Positions 1 to 7,638 are shown, counted from the first letter of the stretch. The stretch: DNA of 11,147 nucleotides from CAZXDS01 sp964639525 (GCA_964639525.1 CAZXDS010000115.1:1-11147); one strand, 5' to 3'. Translations and numbers: made by a program. Notes: a model not told the origin generated them from the sequence alone.

Positions 1-20
1 AAAGCCGAGTGCTTTTTTTT
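1..20 (+). terminator. Right half of an intrinsic terminator, cut by the window edge
   Basis: The first bases read GCCGAGTGC followed by eight T. This is what the descending arm and U-tract of a Rho-independent terminator look like; the matching left arm (GCACTCGGC) would lie just outside the window. It would end a plus-strand gene upstream. The missing left arm makes this an inference. Confidence 0.4.
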
Positions 21-29
21 ATTTTTAAA

Positions 30-49
30 CCGTTCGATAAATCGAACGG
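30..49. repeat. Short palindrome, 7-base arms around ATAAAT
   Basis: A perfect inverted repeat: arms CCGTTCG / CGAACGG around a six-base loop ATAAAT (the loop ends also pair, so it can be read as 9-2-9). No T-run follows, so it is not a standard terminator. The same architecture recurs at 2583-2602, 10481-10500 and 11127-11146, which suggests a family of small dispersed palindromic elements. Confidence 0.6.
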
Positions 50-144
50 CAATGTTTACACTTTTTAATTTTGTTTTTTCATTTATAAATGAGCTCGCTC
101 TAAAAAGACCGATAAATTATTTAAAGATTCCATTTAGTCATTAA

Positions 145-615
145 TCATTTTCAGAAACTTCAGATGGATTTAATATAATTCGGTTGGCAGATGCGTCATT
201 TTTAATAACAATAGTAAATAATTTAATTAAAATAGATGCAAACGGCTCTATACTTTGGGAAAGGGAAATTGCGGACATTAATTCTATTGCTCCAACTTCA
301 AACGGATATATATTAACCAGTATCTCCGGACCTATTTTAAGATATGATTTGAATGGTGTGAAAATTTGGGAAAACCAAAACCTCGTTAACCAGTTTGCAA
401 ATTCTATATCAGACGGAAATATTATTTCAATGGGCGATACTGCATTGACTAAAATTGACGGTTCAGGCAATATCATTTGGCAAAAACAAATACCGCGCGT
501 ATATTTTTATCTAAAATTTTCGAGTATTAGTCAAGCAAATGACGGCGGATATTTTTTATTTGTTAATAATTCCAATTTATTAAAAACGGATTCTGATGGG
601 AATTATTCAACATAA
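145..615 (+). pseudogene. Beta-propeller fragment of a secreted protein, lacking 5' end
   Basis: The frame opens after a stop at 142-144 and ends at 613-615. Its product has about four blade-type repeats of the kind LIKIDANGSILWE, LRYDLNGVKIWE, LTKIDGSGNIIWQ and LLKTDSDGN, typical of PQQ-like/outer-membrane propeller proteins of Bacteroidota. Sequence before the first possible start (a TTG at 184) already reads as propeller (ETSDGFNIIRLADASFLI), so the true N-terminus is missing. There is no signal peptide and no sorting domain. The last blade is cut after its KTDSDGN turn, where the reading frame is lost and an unrelated beta-helix begins in the +2 frame. It is best read as the remnant of a larger T9SS cargo gene joined by deletion to the next gene. 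A functional small protein is unlikely but not excluded. Confidence 0.6.
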
Positions 616-2782
616 TCCGAATTATTATATATACCCAACCGGATTTGGAGGTGTTATTGCCGATTCGTCAAATTTTACTTTGGAAGACTGTGAGATTACA
701 AATAATTCTAAAGCCGGAGTTGTGGCTCAGTATTCCAACCCGATAATTAAACATACTATTATAAGTGGAAACGGAGCGGAAGGCGGATTTTTTCAGGAAT
801 CTCCAATTATAATGAGTAATTCGGAAATTTTGGGAAATGGAAAAGATGGGTTAAGATTCCAGACAATTCAGAATTGGGGAACAACTTTTACTTCAGACAT
901 TCAAAATTGTGTTATTGCAAAAAATAATGGAGTTGGCGTTAAATTTCTTTCAAGAAATAATGCTGAGATTATAAACTGCACAATCGTAGATAACAACAGT
1001 TCAACCGGTTGGGGCGGAATAATAAATAGTGAGGTAGATACCCATCTGCAAAATTCAATTGTTTACAATAACGGGAACGATCTCGATTTTCAAGCCGGCG
1101 GGCTTTACACTTACTCAATTATTCAAGGAAATTATGTAGGAAGCGACACTGCAACAACTAATTTGCAGAATGTTGAACCGCTCTTCCGCGATGCGGCAAA
1201 TGGCGATTATCATTTGCAAAGCACAGTTTGCGGATACAGTTCGGATTCTCCGGCAATTGATGCCGGCGACCCGAGTATCCGGGATTATATTCTTGACTGC
1301 AGCGGCGGACTTGGGATAATCCGTTCGGATATTGGAGCATACGGCGGAGCAGGAAACTGGTGGGATACTTCGGTTAATCCCCCGTGTTATTATTCAGGAG
1401 AAGTTTATGGAGTTTGGGATTGCGATACAATTTATGTAAACGGCAACTGTGTTGTTCCTTCGGATGAAGCTTTAACCATAAATCCGGGAACTGTTGTGTT
1501 ATTTATGAACCATTATACAATTAATGTAAAAGGAACTGTTTACGCAAACGGAAATACAGTTGACTCTATAAAATTTATTGCTGATAAAGCAAATGTTGGA
1601 TTTGGCGGTTTTACTTTTTACAATCTTGATACAACTTCCGCGGAAGAGTCTCAGTTTGAATACTGTAAATTTATTGGTGGAAAAGCTACCGGAGAAAATG
1701 ATTACGATAAACGCGGGGGAGCAATAAGTATTGTAAATTCATCAAAAATATCAATAAAAAATTCTTTATTTTTTCTTAATACTGCAGATTACCTCGGCGG
1801 TGCAATTTATATCGAAAACGGTTTGCCGACAATATCCGAATGTCAATTTGATAACAACGGAACTTCAGGTGGAGGTGGTGCAATGGCATTAATGAATACT
1901 TCCGTTTACTTAAATCAACTGGATTTTCTTGGAAATTTAGCGAATGACGGCGGTGCAGTTCTTATGATGAACAGTTCTCCGATTATTTCAAATTGTGAAT
2001 TTGGAAACAACAGTGCAAATAATGGATATGGAAATGCAATTCATTTATCAGGTTCATCTCCGAAGTTGGTTAATGTTACAACAGCGGCAAACGGTACCGG
2101 AACTGATAGAATTATTTATGGAATGAATAATTCAAATATTGATATTATAAATTCAATTTTATATGATGACGAAAATAATATTGAAGTATTTCTTGAAGAG
2201 GGAATACCTACAGTAACATACTCACTTGTAAGAAATGCTTCGAACGAAAGTTGGTTCGGAATCGGATGCATTGATACAAACCCGCTTTTTACATTAGATA
2301 ATGGGAATCAATTAAGTTCAACAGAATATGGTTATACCGTAAATTCTCCTGCAATTGATGCAGGGCATCCTGATTCGCTTGATATTACACTATCCGAAAA
2401 TAGTGGGAAAGGTACATATCGTGAAGATATGGGAGCTTTCGGCGGTAGATTTTATGACTTTCTTGTCGGTGTTGAAGATGAATCGCAAACCGAAATACCA
2501 AACAAATATTCGCTGTTGCAAAATTACCCGAATCCGTTTAATCCAAGCACAACAATAAAATATTCCATTCCATCTGCCGTAGGGACGGGAAATATCCCGT
2601 CCGTACAGTTGAACGTATATGATGTATTGGGACGTGAAATTGCAACACTTGTAAATGAAGATAAATCTCCCGGTAATTATTCCGTAACATTCAATGCAAG
2701 TAAACTTTCATCAGGAATTTATTTTTACCAACTTAAAGCAGGTTCGTTCGTTGATTTGAAAAAGATGATTTTGATGAAATAA
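596..2782 (+). CDS. Beta-helix protein with T9SS sorting domain, 5'-truncated
   Basis: Product of 728 residues from the first ATG; the frame is open from 584 with no better start and no signal peptide, although T9SS export needs one. Residues about 15-215 and 330-560 are right-handed parallel beta-helix repeats rich in N, G and S (turns such as LEDCEITNNS, ISNCEFGNNSA). Each helix section closes with a choice-of-anchor-Q-like ending: SPAIDAGDP...DIGAYGG near 217-252 and SPAIDAGHP...DMGAFGG near 583-617. A module-start motif (ALTINPGTVVLF) lies near 300. Residues 640-728 are a T9SS type A sorting domain (QNYPNPFNPSTT, VYDVLGREIATLV, SSGIYFYQL, KKMILMK), which directs outer-membrane translocation. 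The last 87 codons are identical base for base to the end of the gene at 7801-10680. It looks like a chimeric, probably decayed cargo gene; the passenger's ligand or activity is unknown. Confidence 0.75.
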   Translation: MGIIQHNPNYYIYPTGFGGVIADSSNFTLEDCEITNNSKAGVVAQYSNPIIKHTIISGNGAEGGFFQESPIIMSNSEILGNGKDGLRFQTIQNWGTTFTSDIQNCVIAKNNGVGVKFLSRNNAEIINCTIVDNNSSTGWGGIINSEVDTHLQNSIVYNNGNDLDFQAGGLYTYSIIQGNYVGSDTATTNLQNVEPLFRDAANGDYHLQSTVCGYSSDSPAIDAGDPSIRDYILDCSGGLGIIRSDIGAYGGAGNWWDTSVNPPCYYSGEVYGVWDCDTIYVNGNCVVPSDEALTINPGTVVLFMNHYTINVKGTVYANGNTVDSIKFIADKANVGFGGFTFYNLDTTSAEESQFEYCKFIGGKATGENDYDKRGGAISIVNSSKISIKNSLFFLNTADYLGGAIYIENGLPTISECQFDNNGTSGGGGAMALMNTSVYLNQLDFLGNLANDGGAVLMMNSSPIISNCEFGNNSANNGYGNAIHLSGSSPKLVNVTTAANGTGTDRIIYGMNNSNIDIINSILYDDENNIEVFLEEGIPTVTYSLVRNASNESWFGIGCIDTNPLFTLDNGNQLSSTEYGYTVNSPAIDAGHPDSLDITLSENSGKGTYREDMGAFGGRFYDFLVGVEDESQTEIPNKYSLLQNYPNPFNPSTTIKYSIPSAVGTGNIPSVQLNVYDVLGREIATLVNEDKSPGNYSVTFNASKLSSGIYFYQLKAGSFVDLKKMILMK
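2579..2606. repeat. Palindrome inside the sorting-domain coding sequence
   Basis: The core 2583-2602 has arms GGACGGG / CCCGTCC around the loop AAATAT. After one mismatch the stem continues for three pairs (GTA / TAC). It lies in frame and encodes roughly AVGTGNIPS between the IKYSIP and VQLNVYD strands of the sorting domain. From knowledge of the family, this position is usually a short turn, so the palindrome looks like an in-frame insertion similar in principle to Rickettsia palindromic elements. An identical copy is at 10477-10504. Confidence 0.65.
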
Positions 2783-2819
2783 CGTCAAATGTCGTAAAGT
2801 AAAAAGAATATTTTAGGAA

Positions 2820-2847
2820 ATCCCTGTGTTTTTGCGGGGATGTTTTT
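2820..2847 (+). terminator. Hairpin terminator after the beta-helix gene
   Basis: The arms ATCCCTG / CGGGGAT (one G-T pair) surround an eight-base loop and are followed by GTTTTT, 38 bases after the stop codon. The U-run is short. Together with the stronger hairpin downstream it would end transcription of the T9SS gene. Confidence 0.55.
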
Positions 2848-2866
2848 GAAATAACTTGTTTTTAAC

Positions 2867-2897
2867 ATCGGAGATTATTCAATCTCCGATATTTTTT
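2867..2897 (+). terminator. Strong intrinsic terminator upstream of the sigma operon
   Basis: A perfect ten-base stem, ATCGGAGATT / AATCTCCGAT, with the loop ATTC is followed by ATTTTTT. This is a textbook Rho-independent terminator on the plus strand. It separates the T9SS gene from the sigma operon, so the sigma gene needs its own promoter. Confidence 0.8.
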
Positions 2898-2927
2898 CCA
2901 TTCACATTTTATTTAATTTTTTGTATA

Positions 2928-2956
2928 TTGAAAAAAGTATATTCCTTTGTTATATC
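2928..2956 (+). promoter_or_regulatory. Candidate promoter of the sigma/anti-sigma/CHAT operon
   Basis: TTGAAA at 2928-2933 and TATATC at 2951-2956 are separated by 17 bases, a fair match to a housekeeping-type promoter. It sits after the terminator and 34 bases before the sigma start. A TTGAAAAAA...GTTAT block resembles one upstream of the gene at 7801, so an ECF-type promoter read by this operon's own sigma factor is an alternative. The match is suggestive only, because the region is very AT-rich. Confidence 0.35.
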
Positions 2957-2990
2957 CTAATTCATCAATTAATTTAAGTAAAGCGATTAG

Positions 2991-3575
2991 ATGTTTTTAA
3001 ATATCAAACCTAAAATAACACTGGTGAATCTTTCCGATTCAGAATTGCTTTCCTATTACGCTTCTGCATTAAATCAAAATTATCTTGCCGAGTTATTTAA
3101 TAGATATTCTCATTTAATATTTCTTGTTTGTAAAAAATATTTGGGTGATAGGGATTCAGCGAAGGATATGACAATGAATATCTATGAAAAATTGATTGAA
3201 ATATTAAAGTATCAAAAAGTAAATAATTTTAAGTCGTGGGTTTACTCAGTTGCTAAAAACGAGTGTCTTATGTTTTTGAGAAAAAATGACGCTTTAAATA
3301 AAAAAGCTCAGTTTTTTAATATTGATACTATGGAATCTGAAGATTTTTTGAATCAAGAAGATGAAAAGCTTTTTACATCTGATGTTCTTCATAAAAAAGT
3401 TGAAGAACTTGAGGAAGAGCAACGAGAGTGTATTAAACATTTTTATTTTAATAAAAGTTCGTATAAAGAAATTGCTCAAAAAATATCAATGACTGAAAAG
3501 AAAGTGAAAAGTTGTTTACAGAATGGTAAACGAAATTTAAAAATTGCACTGTTACAAACAGTAGAAGAAGGTTAA
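2991..3575 (+). CDS. ECF-type RNA polymerase sigma factor
   Basis: 194 residues, the usual size for an extracytoplasmic-function sigma-70 factor. Region 2 is at about 31-98: LFNRYSHLIFLVCKKYLGD, then DSAKDMTMNIYEKLIEIL for core binding, and FKSWVYSVAKNECLMFLRK for the -10 recognition helix. A charged linker follows at 100-130. Region 4 is at about 134-186: a helix-turn-helix in LEEEQRECIKHFYFNKSSYKEIA... and KKVKSCLQNGKRNLK, which would read the -35 element. It acts in the cytoplasm and directs RNA polymerase to a stress-type regulon. Four bases separate its stop from the anti-sigma gene, the usual partner arrangement. The first 72 codons lie in the 686-base repeat, and a cut copy of the gene starts at 10889. 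No strong ribosome site precedes the ATG, common in this phylum. The regulon cannot be named from sequence. Confidence 0.92.
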   Translation: MFLNIKPKITLVNLSDSELLSYYASALNQNYLAELFNRYSHLIFLVCKKYLGDRDSAKDMTMNIYEKLIEILKYQKVNNFKSWVYSVAKNECLMFLRKNDALNKKAQFFNIDTMESEDFLNQEDEKLFTSDVLHKKVEELEEEQRECIKHFYFNKSSYKEIAQKISMTEKKVKSCLQNGKRNLKIALLQTVEEG

Positions 3576-3579
3576 AGTA

Positions 3580-4323
3580 ATGGAAGAAAAAATTGTGATC
3601 TCTGACCAATGCTTAAGTAGAGATGAAATTCTCAGATATAAATTGGGAAAAATATCTTCCGATGAGTTAAGACGAATTGAAGTTCATATTATTGACTGTC
3701 CACTTTGCAGTATGGCAATTGATGAAGTTGAAGAAACAAACGAAAAAGAGATGCGAATTGATTTTGAAAAAGTGAAAATAAATATTGATTCTAAAGTGAA
3801 AAAGAATTTACATTGGAGAGCCATTATCTCGTCGGTTGCCGCTATTCTAATTATCGGTTTTGTAGCTTTATTCAATTTGGGCAGTCAACCAATAAATGAA
3901 AAACTATTTTCAGAATTTTATGAAATATATCCTGATATTACTCTGCACAAACGAAATTCGAATTCTGTTAATAAATTTAATTATGCAATGGATAAATATA
4001 ATTTAGAGAAGTACAATGATGCAATAGTTGAATTAAATTCAATTCCAATTGAAGAAAGAAACGATACCGTTAATTTCTACACTGGAATAACATACTTGGC
4101 TTTAAATGATTTTAAGAACTCAATTACAGTATTAAAAAAACTTGCAAATAAAACAAACTCCAGTTTTTATTACGATACTCAATGGTACATTGCTCTCGCA
4201 AATATTTATCTTGAAAATTATGATGAAGCAAAGAAAAAGTTACTTATTATCTCTGCTTCAAATTCTAAAGATTATAAAAACAAAGCCAATAAATTATTTA
4301 TTAAGATTAAGGATCTTCAATGA
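3580..4323 (+). CDS. Membrane zinc-finger anti-sigma factor with TPR-like periplasmic domain
   Basis: 247 residues. The N-terminal part carries a ZAS-type zinc motif H-x3-C-x2-C (H36, C40, C43 in HIIDCPLC), the fold that clamps ECF sigma factors. One membrane helix follows at about 81-100 (ISSVAAILIIGFVALF). The remaining 147 residues should be outside the inner membrane and contain TPR-like helical pairs (YAMDKYNLEKYNDAIVEL, FYTGITYLALNDFKNSITVL, WYIALANIYLENYDEAKKKL), probably a sensing or docking surface. The topology puts the sigma-binding part in the cytoplasm. It starts four bases after the sigma stop, behind a GAAGAAGG ribosome site, and its stop overlaps the next start as ATGA, so the three genes are translationally coupled. 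Release of the sigma factor would need a conformational change or cleavage; the neighbouring CHAT halves are candidate proteases, by inference only. Confidence 0.88.
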   Translation: MEEKIVISDQCLSRDEILRYKLGKISSDELRRIEVHIIDCPLCSMAIDEVEETNEKEMRIDFEKVKINIDSKVKKNLHWRAIISSVAAILIIGFVALFNLGSQPINEKLFSEFYEIYPDITLHKRNSNSVNKFNYAMDKYNLEKYNDAIVELNSIPIEERNDTVNFYTGITYLALNDFKNSITVLKKLANKTNSSFYYDTQWYIALANIYLENYDEAKKKLLIISASNSKDYKNKANKLFIKIKDLQ

Positions 4324-5087
4324 ATTCGCTGATTTTGATTTTTGTTTTACTTACATCATTTATTTTTGGACAAGGAACAGATAAAACGAGACAAAAATTG
4401 GGAGTACTTGCATTTTCAGGATATGAGGTGCAAAATATTGCAGAGTATTTATCGGGTGATGTCTTTATTGATAAACAAATGACAAAGAGGGAGTTCCTAA
4501 AAAAAGTTAAAGAATATGATATTATTCATTTAGCAACTCATACATTTATTGACAAAAAAAATCCTCTGCAATCAAGATTTTATGTTTTAAATAATTCCAA
4601 ATTAAGTGAAGATAGTTCCGCAATTTTTTCCTCCGATATTTTATCGCTAAACCTAAAAGCTAAAATGGCAGTCCTAAGTGCGTGTAATACCGGTGTTGGA
4701 GAATTGGTTGAAGGCGAAGGAATAATGAGTCTTGCACGTGATTTTCAGTTTGCCGGGGTTCCTTCAATAATTATGACTCTCTGGGAAATAAACGATATCT
4801 CTACATCAAATATCATGAACTCGTTTTATTCCAAACTAGGTAATGGACTTAAAAAAGATGTAGCATTACGTGCGGCAAAGTTGGAATATTTAAGTAATAG
4901 CAATTCTAAAAATTCTGCACCCGTATTTTGGGCAGCTTCTGTGCCGGTTGGCGAAATGGAAAGTTTGACTTTTAATAAGTTCACTTATAATTGGATTTAT
5001 TTGTTTGTTCTGCCACTATTTATTTTATTCTGGTTTGTCTATCGCTCTTTTAGAAAATCTAATTTATCTCGGGCTTTGGAGTATTGA
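4320..5087 (+). CDS. Secreted, membrane-anchored C-terminal (catalytic) half of a CHAT protease
   Basis: 255 residues. Residues 1-18 (MNSLILIFVLLTSFIFGQ) are a Sec signal peptide. CHAT sequence starts almost at once, at about residue 23 (TRQKLGVLAFSGYEVQNI), in the middle of the domain as it occurs in full proteins. The catalytic pair is present: the histidine in HLATHTF (H74) and the cysteine in LSACNTG (C122), followed by GEGIMSLARDFQFAGVPSIIMTLWEIND and PVFWAASVPVG. A C-terminal membrane helix lies at about 224-241 with a basic tail. The N-terminal half of the caspase-like fold and any TPR region are absent; a matching N-terminal half is encoded on the opposite strand at 5059-7638, overlapping this gene's last 29 bases. 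The start overlaps the anti-sigma stop (ATGA) behind an AAGGA site. It could be a working half-protease, an inversion product or a decaying gene. Confidence 0.85.
   Translation: MNSLILIFVLLTSFIFGQGTDKTRQKLGVLAFSGYEVQNIAEYLSGDVFIDKQMTKREFLKKVKEYDIIHLATHTFIDKKNPLQSRFYVLNNSKLSEDSSAIFSSDILSLNLKAKMAVLSACNTGVGELVEGEGIMSLARDFQFAGVPSIIMTLWEINDISTSNIMNSFYSKLGNGLKKDVALRAAKLEYLSNSNSKNSAPVFWAASVPVGEMESLTFNKFTYNWIYLFVLPLFILFWFVYRSFRKSNLSRALEY
4379..5069. other. Candidate inverted segment carrying the CHAT catalytic half
   Basis: AGATAAA at 4379-4385 and its reverse complement TTTATCT at 5063-5069 bracket the catalytic half of the CHAT domain. On paper, flipping 4386-5061 joins minus-strand codons ending PKPEIN directly and in frame to TRQKLGVLAFSGYE, rebuilding a continuous CHAT domain behind the TPR region. 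The plus strand would then read MNSLIL...GTDK and stop at once (TAG). The short inverted match may be chance in AT-rich DNA; the in-frame restoration is the stronger argument. No recombinase gene is in the window. Confidence 0.5.
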
Positions 5088-7638
5088 AAGGAGCTAATCC
5101 AAGAAAGTTTGAAACTACTTCTTCATTTCGATTAATTTTTTCAAGAATATTAAATGAATAAGCATAGCCGATAGAATATTTCCTTATTAGATAAGGCATA
5201 TCACGGTAATCGGTTTCACTTTTTGTTTGTTTATAAAGTAAGGCATCAAATGGCACAAACCCTAACTCACCGTCAGTAATTATCAAAACCCTATCTGTCT
5301 TAATCTTGCTGTCAATTTCGGCAAATATTTCTTTATAAATTTCGTTCGATTTTAAAATATATTTCTCTTTATCAGAATTGTTTATAGCATTTAATAATGA
5401 AGTGATTTCCTGTTTAAGATTTTCATCTACTTTTTTTTGAATAATAAAATAATCATTTTGAGAAATTCCAAAAATGTATAGTTCATTTTCATCTAAATAA
5501 TATTCAATAGCTGTTCTGTCTGTATCTAACAACGAATTCCTGATTGAGTCAACAGAGATGTTCAAATCTATCTTAACCAAGACATTTAATTGAGGATATT
5601 TATTGCTTAACTCAGTTTTGTAGTTTTTGAACTCGTTTCTTAAATCGAATAGTTTGTTTTTATAATAACTGATCTCAGTTGAGTCGGCTTTAGTAGCTTC
5701 ATCAGACGACAATTGTCTTAGAAAGAAATTTATAGACGATTTTAGTTTTTGAAGATGCTTTATGTCTGCTTCGGGTATTGAAATTTTCGATAGAGCAGAC
5801 TTTTCGGTTAAACTTTCTAAAAGAGTAATCGATTTATTGAACTCCGCTAATTTTAATGCATATTCAAAGTTTTTCTTAGTGTGCGAAACAACAAATTTCG
5901 CATTAGCCGCAATCATAGCTATGTTAATTTCTTCTTTAAACCTTTTGGATTCCAAAAATTTAGACGATTCAATTAGTATTTTATCATAATTTTCAAAAAA
6001 TAATCCCATTAATATTTCTGAAATTTCTTGTGATTTATCTAAATATGACTCGGATTTCGTTTGTTTGTATAACTCGTAAGCGGATTTTTCGGCAGAACTT
6101 AAGATTGAAATAATATGTCCTTCTAATTCGTAGTAACTAATTATTTTTTCCGTATTTACTATCTCACCACTCTTTGAAGAAGGGAAATACTCAAGCAGCT
6201 TCGAATAAATATCCAAACTCGATTTGTATTTCTTTTGGTTGAGATATGATTCCGATAGTTGTGAATAGGAATAAAACAAATAGTTAATATTCTCGGAATC
6301 TTTAAAAAAACTAATCATATCTTCAGCAACTTTTTCAGCTTTGCGATATTTGCCTGTTTTATTTAAAACATCTGCGTAAAATGCTTTGGTCTTTGCAAAT
6401 TCAATATTATTTATCTCATCAGCTGTCTGCCAATCTTTTATGGCCTCCTCGATAGTTTTAATTGCTTTTCCATTAAATCCCGCATTAACATAACTTAGAG
6501 CAAGATTCTTTTTATACTGCGATGATTCGTATATGTTATTATTGGTTTCAGTTTTTATAATATCAAGTGCTTTTTCGAAATATTTGACTGCTTTATTATA
6601 GTCACCTAAAATACGATAGATATTTCCAAATCCTCCATAAGCCTTTGTTAATTGACCTTGTATATTTGAATTGATTTTTCCCAATAATACACTAGCCTTT
6701 TCGAAATAAGTGAGAGCATTCTGGTTGTCTCCATAAGATGCGTAGCAGAGACCGAGATTATTGTAAATCATTCCAATATATGGATGATCTTTACCAAATT
6801 TGATAGATAATATTTCAAGTGCATTGTTGCCTGCATTTATTGCAGAATCCAACTCACCACTGTTTGCAAAGCTGCTCATTTTATTGATTTCTATTTGAGC
6901 TAAAATTGGATGACTTTTGTCTAAAACACGGCTCTCAATAGTGAATGCTGTATCTAAATATGATTTTGCTATTTCAAAATGATATAAGTTATCGTAAATA
7001 TTTCCGAGATTCATGTAAACAATGCCGACACTCTTATTGTAGAACCCACGATTCAACATATACTTTAAAGCTATATGATAGAAGTGTAAAGCTTTTTGAT
7101 TATTGTTTCTGTAAAATTCAATGTTCCCAAGTACGTTATAAACATCACCAATTTCAGGTGAGTTTTCATCCATTATTTTTTTTCTAACATAGAGGGCTCT
7201 ATTCAGATATATTTTGGCACTATCAAATTTGTTTTGCTCTAAGTAGAGTCCGCCGTATGCAAAATTTGCCTGCGCAGAACTTAAATTAATTGAATCAAGA
7301 TTTTCCTGAGCAAAATTAAGTACGTGATTCAACACTATTTTCATACTATCATATTTACCCATGTCGGAATAATTTCCGGCTATTTTGTTTAATGCTTTTA
7401 GGTAAGGTGTGTAACTACTATCTTTGAGGGACTTCTTAGCAATCTGTCGTAAAACAACATTTGAACTATCAAAATTAGCTTTAACCGTCATACTATCAGC
7501 CAGCAAAAACTGTTCTGACATAAATTTATTTTTTGACTGTTTTATAAAATCTTTCTTTTTATTCGCATTTTCTGAACATGAAATAAAGAGTATAATCGCC
7601 AAAATTTGAATAAGATAATTTGTATAAAACTTCTTCAC
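5059..7638 (-). CDS. TPR lipoprotein ending in the N-terminal half of a CHAT domain
   Basis: 859 residues from a GTG start. This start is chosen because it gives a lipoprotein signal (hydrophobic 9-20, lipobox FISC with C21); only a weak GGA precedes it. Residues about 80-480 are some nine or ten TPR units, several of the form YNNLGLCYASYGDNQNALTY or GNIYRILGDYNKAVKYFEKAL. A helical linker follows to about 700. Residues about 705-859 are the first half of a CHAT (caspase/separase-like) domain: TAIEYYLDENELYIFGIS and DRVLIITDGELGFVPFDALL, then YSIGYAYSFNIL and FLGLAP. The stop falls where the domain should continue, before the HLATH and SACNTG catalytic blocks, which are encoded on the other strand at 4320-5087. 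Alone it has no catalytic residues. It could partner that protein in the periplasm, or be truncated by an inversion. Its own promoter is at 7681-7711. Confidence 0.88.
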   Translation of the reverse strand: MKKFYTNYLIQILAIILFISCSENANKKKDFIKQSKNKFMSEQFLLADSMTVKANFDSSNVVLRQIAKKSLKDSSYTPYLKALNKIAGNYSDMGKYDSMKIVLNHVLNFAQENLDSINLSSAQANFAYGGLYLEQNKFDSAKIYLNRALYVRKKIMDENSPEIGDVYNVLGNIEFYRNNNQKALHFYHIALKYMLNRGFYNKSVGIVYMNLGNIYDNLYHFEIAKSYLDTAFTIESRVLDKSHPILAQIEINKMSSFANSGELDSAINAGNNALEILSIKFGKDHPYIGMIYNNLGLCYASYGDNQNALTYFEKASVLLGKINSNIQGQLTKAYGGFGNIYRILGDYNKAVKYFEKALDIIKTETNNNIYESSQYKKNLALSYVNAGFNGKAIKTIEEAIKDWQTADEINNIEFAKTKAFYADVLNKTGKYRKAEKVAEDMISFFKDSENINYLFYSYSQLSESYLNQKKYKSSLDIYSKLLEYFPSSKSGEIVNTEKIISYYELEGHIISILSSAEKSAYELYKQTKSESYLDKSQEISEILMGLFFENYDKILIESSKFLESKRFKEEINIAMIAANAKFVVSHTKKNFEYALKLAEFNKSITLLESLTEKSALSKISIPEADIKHLQKLKSSINFFLRQLSSDEATKADSTEISYYKNKLFDLRNEFKNYKTELSNKYPQLNVLVKIDLNISVDSIRNSLLDTDRTAIEYYLDENELYIFGISQNDYFIIQKKVDENLKQEITSLLNAINNSDKEKYILKSNEIYKEIFAEIDSKIKTDRVLIITDGELGFVPFDALLYKQTKSETDYRDMPYLIRKYSIGYAYSFNILEKINRNEEVVSNFLGLAPFNTPKPEIN

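Larger units (their letters stand above)
2522..3207 (+). repeat. 686-base perfect direct repeat, copy 1
   Basis: Every base from 2522 to 3207 matches 10420-11105 by eye, at a constant offset of 7,898. The repeat spans the last 87 codons of the T9SS gene (261 bases), the 208-base intergenic region with two hairpins and a promoter, and the first 217 bases of the sigma gene. At the left edge 2521 is A where 10419 is G; at the right edge 3208 is A where 11106 is G. It ignores gene boundaries, so it is a DNA-level duplication and not conservation of the protein domain. Confidence 0.97.

Noticed and set aside
30..49. An intrinsic terminator
   Set aside because: The stem is strong but no T-run follows on either side in the right position; it fits the palindrome family better.
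4320..5087. A complete small CHAT protease
   Set aside because: It has the catalytic histidine and cysteine but lacks the N-terminal half of the caspase-like fold, which sits in the opposite-strand gene.
2991..7638. A type III-E CRISPR (Craspase) locus because of TPR, CHAT and sigma genes
   Set aside because: There is no repeat-spacer array, no gRAMP/Cas7-11-like gene and no recognisable Csx30; only the functional parallel remains.
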